Shown: positions 1 through 7,854 of the stretch, in pieces
How the letters are laid out: every line of letters starts with the position of its first letter
Position numbering within the stretch: position 1 is the stretch's first letter
Program-made: the position numbers and the translations under genes
DNA from: JANXPZ01 sp034678345
Lineage (GTDB): Bacteria > Eisenbacteria > RBG-16-71-46
NCBI GenBank assembly: GCA_034678345.1
Contig: JAXDBZ010000207.1
Span: 1-7,854, forward strand
DNA: 7,854 nt
Direction of reading: 5' to 3'
Notes under the pieces: model-generated
The model's database searches: none
What the model was told of the DNA's origin: nothing
Seen by the model: only the letters and a program-made list of their open reading frames with translations

Positions 1-6
1 GCCCCT

Positions 7-35
7 TTGTGCCCGGTCGGCATCCCCGCTATCCT
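7..35 (+). promoter_or_regulatory. Candidate promoter of ppdK, possibly leaderless
   Basis: A TATCCT hexamer at 30-35 matches four of six bases of the sigma-70 -10 consensus. A weak TTGTGC (three of six) lies at 7-12, with a 17-bp spacer. Transcription about seven bases after the -10 would begin at or just before the ATG at 44. No purine-rich Shine-Dalgarno sequence lies between the -10 and the ATG; the stretch is mostly C. A leaderless transcript is the simplest reading. The same TATCCTG string occurs before the gene at 6716. Only 43 bases precede the gene here, so a promoter further upstream cannot be excluded. Confidence 0.35.
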
Positions 36-43
36 GCCCCCTT

Positions 44-2968
<2,925 letters not shown>

Positions 2969-2986
2969 GCCGCGATCCTGTCATGT

Positions 2987-3014
2987 CGGGGCCGGGGCGT
3001 ATGCCCCGGCCCCG
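2987..3014. terminator. Bidirectional GC hairpin terminator
   Basis: A perfect 12-bp inverted repeat (CGGGGCCGGGGC at 2987-2998, complement at 3003-3014) closes a GTAT loop. It sits 18 bases after the ppdK stop and 26 bases beyond the stop of the converging minus-strand operon. It is therefore placed to end both transcripts. Neither side has a true U-tract: the plus side continues GTCTGTC and the minus side GACATGACAGG. It is therefore not a textbook intrinsic terminator, though such U-poor hairpins are common in GC-rich genomes. The rest of the 72-base convergent gap shows nothing else. Confidence 0.8.
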
Positions 3015-3040
3015 TCTGTCAGGTGACTGTTGGGAATGGG

Positions 3041-3724
3041 TCAGCGGGGTCCGGTCGAGCCGCGGGGCGCGGGGGCGCGGATCAGGTCCATGAGGCCGTC
3101 GCCCCGCACCGCGAGGTCCTGGTTCGCGGGGTCGGCCGAGTACGCCTGGCGGTAGGCGACGAACGCATCCCAGGGCATCCCCCACAGCCACACCATCTGC
3201 GCGTAGGCCGCGCGTGCCGTGGCACGCTCCCGCGCCGTGTGCGTCCTGCCCTCCGCCAGCGAGAGCTGCCGGACGGCCTCGCGCACGAGCGCGATCCGTT
3301 CCCAGCTCGATCGCACCACGTACGTCGGGACACCATTGCGGAGCTCGATCTGCAGGGTCGCGTTGTACAGCGCCGTGCCGTAGTTGTAGTGCACCTGCCA
3401 ATCCGTGACGGCGTCGTCGTGGAGCGCGCGGCGGAAGTAGGGCAGGCTCGCAGCGTCTCGCCCTGCCCGGTTCAGCTCGAGTGCGGTCCACAGGGCTTCT
3501 TCCGTGCTCATGCCGACCAGGGGGTCGGCTTCGGCCGGGCTGACCGGCGGCGGCCGCCGGGTGATCGCCCGCCGGGCCGGCGCCCAGAGCAGCGCACCGG
3601 CCACGAGTAGCACCGGCACGCCCCAAGCGAGCAGGCGGCGCGAGCGCCGATGCGACGGCGCCGCGTCACTCCGGCGGGCGACGCCGCGGCCCGGGTCCCG
3701 GTTGGTCCGGCGCCTGCGGCTCAT
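3041..3724 (-). CDS. Membrane-anchored TPR-like protein (second paralog)
   Basis: The predicted product has 227 residues and no function I can name. Residues 1-30 are very basic (nine Arg among the last 20). A hydrophobic segment at 31-50 (LLAWGVPVLLVAGALLWAPA) follows, so the protein should be anchored with its N-terminus inside and the remainder in the periplasm. Residues about 72-215 look alpha-helical and TPR-like: EEALWTALELNRAGRDAASL, then PYFRRAL, YNYGTALYNA, WLWGMPWDAF and a closing SADPANQDLAV. These elements recur in the same order in the first gene of the operon, so the two are paralogs. This copy has no cysteine. The ATG at 3724 overlaps the stop of the preceding gene (ATGA), with GGAGG four bases upstream, so translation is probably coupled. 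It is the last gene of the operon. TPR-like folds usually bind protein partners, here perhaps the lipoprotein encoded before it (inference). Confidence 0.85.
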   Translation of the reverse strand: MSRRRRTNRDPGRGVARRSDAAPSHRRSRRLLAWGVPVLLVAGALLWAPARRAITRRPPPVSPAEADPLVGMSTEEALWTALELNRAGRDAASLPYFRRALHDDAVTDWQVHYNYGTALYNATLQIELRNGVPTYVVRSSWERIALVREAVRQLSLAEGRTHTARERATARAAYAQMVWLWGMPWDAFVAYRQAYSADPANQDLAVRGDGLMDLIRAPAPRGSTGPR

Positions 3725-5871
3725 CTTGCCTCCGCGGCCAGCTTCACCTCGGCCCGGCGCGTGCCGGGGGGCGCCAGGACGGCCGCGGCGGTGCGTCCCT
3801 GCCGGAGCGGCGCGGGAGGAGGCGCGGCGAGCCGTCGTCCCGGCGGCAGCGTGAGCTCCGCCCAGACCGGCACGCCGCTCCAGCGCCACTCGGCGGTGTC
3901 GCCATCGCGGCGGAACGCCAGGTCGAGCAGGCCCCAGCGAGTCGGCGCGCGCTCGACGCGGGATCCGTTCCACCAGCGCTCGCGAGCGCCGAGCGTCAGC
4001 CGCAGCGTGTCGCCCTCGTCGAAGAGGAGTGCGTCGCGCAGCAGGCTGGCCAGTGCCGCCGCGCTCGTCCCGTGCGGCGGCAGGTTCGCGCCGAAGTCGC
4101 GACTCGCGCGCGAGAACAACTCGGCGCCGCCACCGCTCGCCGTGCGCCAGTGGAGCAGGGCCTCCAGCACGCTGTCTGCCGCCGCCCGCTCCCCGGCCAG
4201 CAGCGCCCAGGTGCCGAGGTCGGCGCCGACATAGCTCTGCGCCGTGTCGGTCGGACCGTAGCTCGCGAGTCCAGCACCACCGGCCGCGTTCCAGACACGG
4301 CTGGCCAGCCGTGCCGCCCGCGGGTCGTCGGATGGCAGCACGCCGCACGGTTGTACGACGGCGAGGTTGCCCCAGTCGCGCCCGATGCCCTGCCAGGACG
4401 GCGGGATGTCGTGGCTCCCGACGCCGCCCCGCGCGGGGGCGCTGTCCAGCGCACGCATGAAGTCCCCGAGATACTCGGCGCGCGAACGCTCCACCGCCTC
4501 GGCGTCGGCCCCGCGCCCGGCCGCGGCCAGCAGCCGGGCGGTGGCGCGGTAGCCGGCGAGCGTCCAGGCGTCGTTGCCCACAAGCTGCGCTCTTACCAGT
4601 TCCGCGTCGCGCGGGTCGCCATAGGGCAACAGCGTGCCGAACTCCCAGCCCGCCTGGCGCCCCAGCCCTCGCTGCCACTCGATCCACCGCCACGCCCGCT
4701 CCGCCGCCGCCGCGAAGCGCGCGACCGAGTCGTCCGGAGCGGGCCGCAGCAGGGCCTGCTCGAACGCCCACAGCGCCTGGCCGGTGCCGTCGAGCTGGCC
4801 GCGCTGGCTGAGGAACGCACCCTGCGGCCACTGCAGGCCTTCGAAGCCCGCGCAGCAGCCTCGCGCCTCCTCCGTGTAGCCGAGCACCGCCAGCGCGCGG
4901 ATGGCGCGGGCGCCGTCGCGCAGCCACACGTCCCGGTACTGGAAGGGGTTGCCGATCGGCACCCACGCCTGGCCGCGCCGCTCGCGCAGGGCGAGCAGGG
5001 TGATCCGCGCCGCGTCCAGCGCGGCCTCCACCTCCGGATCGCCGAGGCGGAAACGCGCGCCACGGCCGGCCTCGCGCCGCCAGAAACCGCGCGCCTCGGC
5101 GGCACGCTGGTCGTGCGGCGCGCGGGCCCAGGCGGACAGGGCGCGCGCGGTGGCGGCGTACGCCGGCAGCACCAGGCGCAGGCTGCGCGTCGAGCCCGGA
5201 GCCATCGTCCAGTTCCACGCTGCGTCCGGCCCCGACGGCGCGGGGCGGCCCCGCTCCGCGATCCAACCGGCCACGGTGCCGGGCGAGACGGCCGCGCTCC
5301 ACCGCAGCGCCGCACGCGGCGGCTCGGGCGCGTCGAAGGCCACGAAGACCGGTGCGCGCGGCGGTCCGAGGTGGGCGGTGAGGCTCGCCCTTCGCGGCAC
5401 CGTCCCGGTGTTCGTGGCCGTCACCCGCACCGAGGCCACCAGCCCGGTGTCCGAGGCCGCGGGGCCCGGCAGGGCGACGGCCTCGAAGTCCCAGCGCACG
5501 TCGCCGCTGACGCGCCTCCAGTGGGCGACGGGAAGCCAGCGCTCCTCGAAGGCGATCGTCTGCGGCGAGCCCGCGTCGATCGCCGGCGCCGTGGCATCGG
5601 CCCCCGCGGGACCGCTGGCGGGCAGGAAGCTCACCTGCCACTCGCCGGCGTAGAGATCGCCCTCCGGGGTGACCTGCCAGGCGCGCGTGGCACCGGGCCA
5701 CATGAGGGCGGCGGTGGACCGGGCGAAGGCCTCGGGGACGGAATCGGGATCGAAGACGCGCGCAGCGCGGCCGGCGTCGTCGCCGGCGCAGCCGGCGGCG
5801 AGCAGCGCGGACAGCAGCGCGGACAGCAGCGCGAACGCCGCGCCGGCTCCGGCCTGGATGGGACGGCTCAA
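3721..5871 (-). CDS. Lipoprotein of the six-hairpin glycosidase superfamily (glucoamylase-like)
   Basis: The product has 716 residues. It opens with a lipoprotein signal peptide: a hydrophobic run at 11-26 and lipobox LLAAGC, with Cys28 as the lipidated residue. The residue after Cys28 is Ala, not Asp, so outer-membrane sorting is likely by the E. coli rule. Residues about 50-245 look like a beta-sandwich domain (for example LYAGEWQVSFLP and VRWDFEAVALPG). Residues about 275-635 look like an alpha/alpha toroid: NPFQYRDVWLRDGARAIRAL (301-327 region), LDGTGQALWAFEQ, NDAWTLAGYRATARLLAAAGR-type helices, then SYGPTDTAQSYVGADLGTWA. PPHGTSAAALASLLRDAL near 598-615 and DTLRLTLGARERW resemble the C-terminal end of such enzymes. 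A beta-rich tail follows. Glycoside hydrolase family and substrate are unresolved, and I cannot pinpoint the catalytic acids. The start is TTG at 5871, overlapping the previous stop (TTGA), with GGGAAGGA six bases upstream; no ATG gives a signal peptide. It is the middle gene of the operon. Confidence 0.8.
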   Translation of the reverse strand: MSRPIQAGAGAAFALLSALLSALLAAGCAGDDAGRAARVFDPDSVPEAFARSTAALMWPGATRAWQVTPEGDLYAGEWQVSFLPASGPAGADATAPAIDAGSPQTIAFEERWLPVAHWRRVSGDVRWDFEAVALPGPAASDTGLVASVRVTATNTGTVPRRASLTAHLGPPRAPVFVAFDAPEPPRAALRWSAAVSPGTVAGWIAERGRPAPSGPDAAWNWTMAPGSTRSLRLVLPAYAATARALSAWARAPHDQRAAEARGFWRREAGRGARFRLGDPEVEAALDAARITLLALRERRGQAWVPIGNPFQYRDVWLRDGARAIRALAVLGYTEEARGCCAGFEGLQWPQGAFLSQRGQLDGTGQALWAFEQALLRPAPDDSVARFAAAAERAWRWIEWQRGLGRQAGWEFGTLLPYGDPRDAELVRAQLVGNDAWTLAGYRATARLLAAAGRGADAEAVERSRAEYLGDFMRALDSAPARGGVGSHDIPPSWQGIGRDWGNLAVVQPCGVLPSDDPRAARLASRVWNAAGGAGLASYGPTDTAQSYVGADLGTWALLAGERAAADSVLEALLHWRTASGGGAELFSRASRDFGANLPPHGTSAAALASLLRDALLFDEGDTLRLTLGARERWWNGSRVERAPTRWGLLDLAFRRDGDTAEWRWSGVPVWAELTLPPGRRLAAPPPAPLRQGRTAAAVLAPPGTRRAEVKLAAEAR
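3725..3733 (-). promoter_or_regulatory. Ribosome binding site of the third operon gene
   Basis: GGAGG (3733 to 3729) precedes the ATG at 3724 by four bases. It lies inside the last codons of the lipoprotein gene. It fixes the start at the ATGA overlap and not at the Met 72 codons further in (residue 72). Confidence 0.6.
5801..5836. repeat. 12-bp tandem repeat, three copies, in the signal-peptide coding region
   Basis: AGCAGCGCGGAC occurs at 5801-5812 and 5813-5824, with a third copy at 5825-5836 differing at one base (GCGAAC in place of GCGGAC). On the coding (minus) strand it yields the periodic hydrophobic core ALLSALLSALL of the lipoprotein signal peptide. The unit is a multiple of three, so gain or loss of a copy would lengthen or shorten the core by four residues without a frameshift. 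Confidence 0.85.
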
Positions 5872-6533
5872 GGTGGGTCCTTCCCGATGGCCGGGTCCCG
5901 GCGCGCGTGCCGGGACGCCGTGCCTCCCGGCGGCGGCGCGCCCCGTTCGGGATGATGCAGGAGCTCGAGGTACTGGTCGACGGCCATCGCGCGATCCGAC
6001 GGGTCCGCCAGCCGCGCCCGGCGCAGTTCGGCCAGCGCGTCCCAGCGCAGTCCCCACACGTGCAGCACCCGGGCGCGGCGGTCGCGCAACGCGGCGAGAT
6101 CGGCCGGCTCGCGGCACAGGCTCTCGCTCGCGGCGAACTCCTCCAGCCCCGTGCGCATGCAGGCCGCGCGCTCCCAGGCGGAGCGCGTCTCCGGCACCTC
6201 CAGGCCGTGGCGCCGCCGCACCCGGAAGGCCGCGTTGTAGAGCGCGGTGGCGTAGTCGTGGTGGGCCTCCCAGTACTGGTCGGGAGCGTCGGCGAGCGCG
6301 CGCCGGAACCAGGGAACGCTGGCCAGGTCCTGACCCGAGCGTGCGAGCGCGACGGCCGTGTCGTACGCTTGGAAGGGATCCATCCTCGCGGGATCGCTCG
6401 CGGTCGCGACCGGAGGAGGAGCGGGACCCGCGGGACGCGACCTCCGGTGCCGCCATCCGGTCCCGACGGCAACCCCGATCGCGACGATCAGGGCGAGGAC
6501 CACGACCCTCCCTGTCCGGGCGTGACGGCTCAA
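5868..6533 (-). CDS. Membrane-anchored TPR-like protein (first paralog)
   Basis: The predicted product has 221 residues, and I recognise no named family beyond a TPR-like fold. A short basic N-terminus (SRHARTGR) leads into one membrane segment at about 10-26 (VVVLALIVAIGVAVGTGW). A Pro/Ala-rich linker follows to about residue 48, so the helical part should be periplasmic. Helical elements at 55-100 (AYDTAVALARSGQDLASVPW, FRRALADAP, YATALYNA) and 158-190 (HVWGLRWDALAEL, ADPSDRAMAV) correspond one by one to those of the gene at 3041-3724. Unlike that paralog it has two cysteines (125 and 140), possibly a disulfide, and a Pro/Gly-rich tail. The preferred start is TTG at 6533, because GGGAGG lies seven bases upstream. 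An in-frame ATG at 6548 would add five residues, but the Shine-Dalgarno sequence then falls inside the coding region. It is the first gene of the operon; its TGA overlaps the TTG of the next gene. Confidence 0.82.
   Translation of the reverse strand: MSRHARTGRVVVLALIVAIGVAVGTGWRHRRSRPAGPAPPPVATASDPARMDPFQAYDTAVALARSGQDLASVPWFRRALADAPDQYWEAHHDYATALYNAAFRVRRRHGLEVPETRSAWERAACMRTGLEEFAASESLCREPADLAALRDRRARVLHVWGLRWDALAELRRARLADPSDRAMAVDQYLELLHHPERGAPPPGGTASRHARRDPAIGKDPP
5872..5885 (-). promoter_or_regulatory. Ribosome binding site deciding the TTG start of the lipoprotein gene
   Basis: GGGAAGGA (5885 to 5878) stands six bases before TTG at 5871. It lies within the closing codons of the upstream TPR-like gene. 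The initiation region (purine block, then TTGAGCCGTC) strongly resembles that of the first operon gene. Confidence 0.7.
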
Positions 6534-6546
6534 GATCGATCCTCCC
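6534..6546 (-). promoter_or_regulatory. Ribosome binding site deciding the TTG start of the first operon gene
   Basis: GGGAGG (6546 to 6541) is followed by ATCGATC and then TTG at 6533, an ideal seven-base spacing. The competing ATG at 6548 sits immediately before this site. It has only a distant GGGGAG some 15 bases upstream. Confidence 0.65.
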
Positions 6547-6589
6547 ATCCCGCGGGTGCTGCGCTCCCCGTGAAACGAAGGGTGGACAT

Positions 6590-6595
6590 ACGATA
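6590..6595 (-). promoter_or_regulatory. Weak candidate -10 for the TPR/glycosidase operon
   Basis: TATCGT (6595 to 6590 on the minus strand) matches four of six bases of the -10 consensus. It lies in the only locally AT-containing patch of the divergent gap (about 6571-6598). No convincing -35 is found 16-18 bases upstream. The implied leader to the TTG at 6533 would be about 50 bases. This is a guess based on position and composition. Confidence 0.25.
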
Positions 6596-6598
6596 CAC

Positions 6599-6620
6599 GC
6601 TCGTCGCGGCGGGCACGAGC
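6599..6620. promoter_or_regulatory. Short dyad in the divergent promoter region (possible operator)
   Basis: GCTCGT at 6599-6604 and its complement ACGAGC at 6615-6620 flank a 10-base GC spacer. This geometry fits a dimeric regulator. It would overlap the -35 area of the minus-strand promoter and lie upstream of the plus-strand one. A 6-bp dyad arises often by chance in GC-rich DNA. Confidence 0.2.
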
Positions 6621-6636
6621 CGGCCCGCTTCCCGGT

Positions 6637-6666
6637 TTGCCGCCCCGTCGGCCCGGCGCGTATCCT
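6637..6666 (+). promoter_or_regulatory. Candidate promoter of the phosphatidyltransferase gene
   Basis: TTGCCG (6637-6642, four of six bases of -35) and TATCCT (6661-6666, four of six of -10) are separated by 18 bp. Transcription would start near 6673, leaving a leader of about 40 bases before the GTG at 6716. The TATCCTG string is also found before ppdK. Confidence 0.4.
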
Positions 6667-6706
6667 GACCCCGACGCCAGCCGCTCGACCAGCGCCGTGA
6701 CCCCGC

Positions 6707-6711
6707 GGAGG
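6707..6711 (+). promoter_or_regulatory. Ribosome binding site of the phosphatidyltransferase gene
   Basis: GGAGG ends four bases before the GTG at 6716. It supports that start over any internal codon, and the protein's membrane extension then lies fully within the translated part. Confidence 0.6.
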
Positions 6712-6715
6712 CCCG

Positions 6716-7630
6716 GTGTTCATCGAGGAATACCTGCAGGAGCTGCGCCAGGAGCGCTTCGCCCCGCGCGCCATCGTCCGCTACGTGCGCCGCAGCCTGG
6801 CGCGGGCCCGCGAGAGCATCGTGGCCAACCCGGGCGCGGCACGCTCGACCTGGAGCCTCGGCCTTGTCTTCTTCGCCCTCGTCTTCGTCGCCGCGGCGGT
6901 CCTCGCCGCGCTGGACGACCGCCGGCTGGCGCTCGACCTCTTCCTCCTCACCACGCTGACGATGGCTCCGGTGTTCGGGCTGGTCTCGCTCCACGTGGAT
7001 CTGCTGCGCGACCGCGACGGCTACCGGCTCTCCGCCCTGAACCTGCCGACCGCGCTCACGCTGGTGCGCATCGCGCTGGCCCCGGCCATCGTCCTGTTCC
7101 TGCTGGCGGGCCACGCCGCCTGGGCCCTGGCCGTCTACGTGATTGCCGAGCTGTCCGACGTGGCGGACGGCTGGCTGGCGCGACGCTGGCAGCAGGTCAC
7201 CCGCCTCGGCACGATGCTCGATCCCATCGTGGACATCGCCTTCAACGTGATGGTCTTCCTCGGCCTGAGGCAGGCGGGTCTGATCCCCACCTGGGTGCTC
7301 GCCGCGGCGCTGCTCCGCTACGCCCTGCTGGTCTTCGGGGGCGCGGGCCTGTATCTGTTCGTCGGGCCGGTGACCATCCGCCCGACGCTGTTCGGGCGCC
7401 TGAGCGGCGTGCTCATGGTGGGGCTGGTGTCGTTCCTCGTCCTGCTGCACGCCGCGAACGTGCCGTGGCTGACGCGGCTCGCCCCCCTCACCACCACCGC
7501 CATCGGCGTGCTCTTCGTCGCCGCCGTCGTCCAGGTGCTGGCGCTCGGCTGGTACAACCTGCGGGTGATGAAGGGGGAGGCCGAGGCGCGGGGCCGGGTG
7601 GTGGGCGACGTGCGCTGGGGGCCGCGGTGA
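6716..7630 (+). CDS. CDP-alcohol phosphatidyltransferase with N-terminal membrane extension
   Basis: This integral membrane enzyme transfers a phosphatidyl group from a CDP-activated lipid to an alcohol and releases CMP. The complete family signature D-x2-D-G-x2-A-R-x8-G-x3-D-x3-D is present, with Asp148, Asp151, Gly152, Arg156, Gly165, Asp169 and Asp173. These residues bind the two metal ions and the CDP moiety. The lead-in LNLPTALTLVRIALAP (109-123) resembles phosphatidylglycerophosphate synthase (PgsA). The substrate is not proven, and cardiolipin or inositol-phosphate synthase types remain possible. At 304 residues it exceeds typical PgsA (about 180-200). The first 100 residues add a basic amphipathic stretch (1-40) and two hydrophobic segments (about 46-66 and 71-96). 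Further membrane segments follow at about 117-143, 175-210, 230-246 and 261-280. The GTG start has GGAGG just upstream. Its stop overlaps the next start (GTGA), so the two are probably translated together. No gene symbol is given because the head group is uncertain. Confidence 0.9.
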   Translation: MFIEEYLQELRQERFAPRAIVRYVRRSLARARESIVANPGAARSTWSLGLVFFALVFVAAAVLAALDDRRLALDLFLLTTLTMAPVFGLVSLHVDLLRDRDGYRLSALNLPTALTLVRIALAPAIVLFLLAGHAAWALAVYVIAELSDVADGWLARRWQQVTRLGTMLDPIVDIAFNVMVFLGLRQAGLIPTWVLAAALLRYALLVFGGAGLYLFVGPVTIRPTLFGRLSGVLMVGLVSFLVLLHAANVPWLTRLAPLTTTAIGVLFVAAVVQVLALGWYNLRVMKGEAEARGRVVGDVRWGPR

Positions 7631-7854
7631 GCGCGGCGCTCGAGGGCGACCTGGCGCGGTTCCAGCCGGCCGAGTTGCTGCAGCTGCTCCAGCTCGCCCA
7701 GGCCACCGGGCGGCTCGAGCTGGCGCGGACGCCCTCGCGCACGGCGACCGAGACCGTGGACGTGTTCTTCGAGGACGGTCGCCCGGTGTTCGCCCGCACC
7801 GACGGTCACGCGGTGCGCACCGGCGAACTGCTCGTGCACCACGGGCACGCCAGC
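7627..7854 (+). CDS. DUF4388-type (PATAN-like) protein, 3' end outside the window
   Basis: Only the first 76 residues are visible. They begin SAALEGDLARFQPAELLQLL, then QLAQATGRLEL, VDVFFEDGRPVFAR and TGELLVHH. This order is the usual opening of DUF4388: an EGDL strand, a helix with LLQLL, a TGxLEL strand, then a strand with EDGRxVxA. Such domains are found at the N-terminus of signalling, gliding or scaffold proteins in Myxococcota and related phyla. What follows here is unknown. An insert of about 10 residues (TPSRTATETV) sits between two of the strands. The start is GTG at 7627, overlapping the stop of the phosphatidyltransferase gene by four bases (GTGA). A GGGGG run just upstream is the only possible ribosome binding site, so translation is likely coupled. 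Confidence 0.75.
   Translation, partial: MSAALEGDLARFQPAELLQLLQLAQATGRLELARTPSRTATETVDVFFEDGRPVFARTDGHAVRTGELLVHHGHAS

Noticed and set aside
3019..3028. GTCAGGTGAC palindrome between the hairpin and the minus-strand stop
   Set aside because: It is only a 4-bp arm with no promoter context, so it is easily due to chance.
5801..5836. Tandem repeat as a CRISPR or regulatory array
   Set aside because: There are three adjoining 12-bp copies without spacers, inside a coding signal peptide.
3041..6472. A single 1143-codon minus-strand protein
   Set aside because: Only its last 227 codons are coding (from the ATG at 3724). The rest is an out-of-frame shadow of the lipoprotein gene and the first TPR-like gene.
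5872..6774. N-terminal extension of the lipoprotein to 1017 residues
   Set aside because: The extension is a shadow of the upstream gene. The lipobox signal peptide and the ribosome site place the start at TTG 5871.
6530..7450. 306-codon minus-strand frame opposite the phosphatidyltransferase gene
   Set aside because: It is a Gln/His/Arg/Glu-rich shadow with no domain, and the opposite strand has a complete enzyme signature.

Overview
The window is very GC-rich bacterial DNA. Genes are tightly packed, GC-biased codons keep several antisense frames open, and starts include ATG, GTG and TTG. It holds six protein genes in three transcription units, and no RNA gene, mobile element or CRISPR array is visible. 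The phylum cannot be fixed from this window. A DUF4388-type gene, TPR-like anchored proteins and the base composition would suit Myxococcota or uncultured groups such as Candidatus Eisenbacteria; that is inference.

Layout: (1) 44-2968, plus strand: a complete pyruvate, phosphate dikinase (ppdK) of 974 residues. It is preceded by a possible promoter so close to the ATG that the mRNA would be leaderless. (2) 2987-3014: a perfect 12-bp GC hairpin between two converging units, probably terminating both. (3) 6533 down to 3041, minus strand: a three-gene operon joined by 4-nt stop/start overlaps. It encodes a membrane-anchored TPR-like protein, a lipoprotein with a six-hairpin-glycosidase (glucoamylase-like) fold, and a second membrane-anchored TPR-like protein that is a paralog of the first. 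(4) 6534-6715: a divergent intergenic region with candidate promoters and a short dyad. (5) 6716-7854, plus strand: a CDP-alcohol phosphatidyltransferase with an unusual N-terminal membrane extension, coupled by a GTGA overlap to a DUF4388-type gene that runs off the window.

How they may work together: PPDK acts in the cytoplasm on pyruvate and PEP and looks independent of the rest. The minus-strand operon looks like one envelope module. All three products carry an export or anchoring signal, so the glycosidase-like lipoprotein and its two TPR-like partners should meet in the periplasm, plausibly on an oligosaccharide, glycan or polysaccharide. This operon is the best candidate here for an undescribed system. 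The last two genes pair phospholipid head-group synthesis with a probable signalling or scaffold protein.
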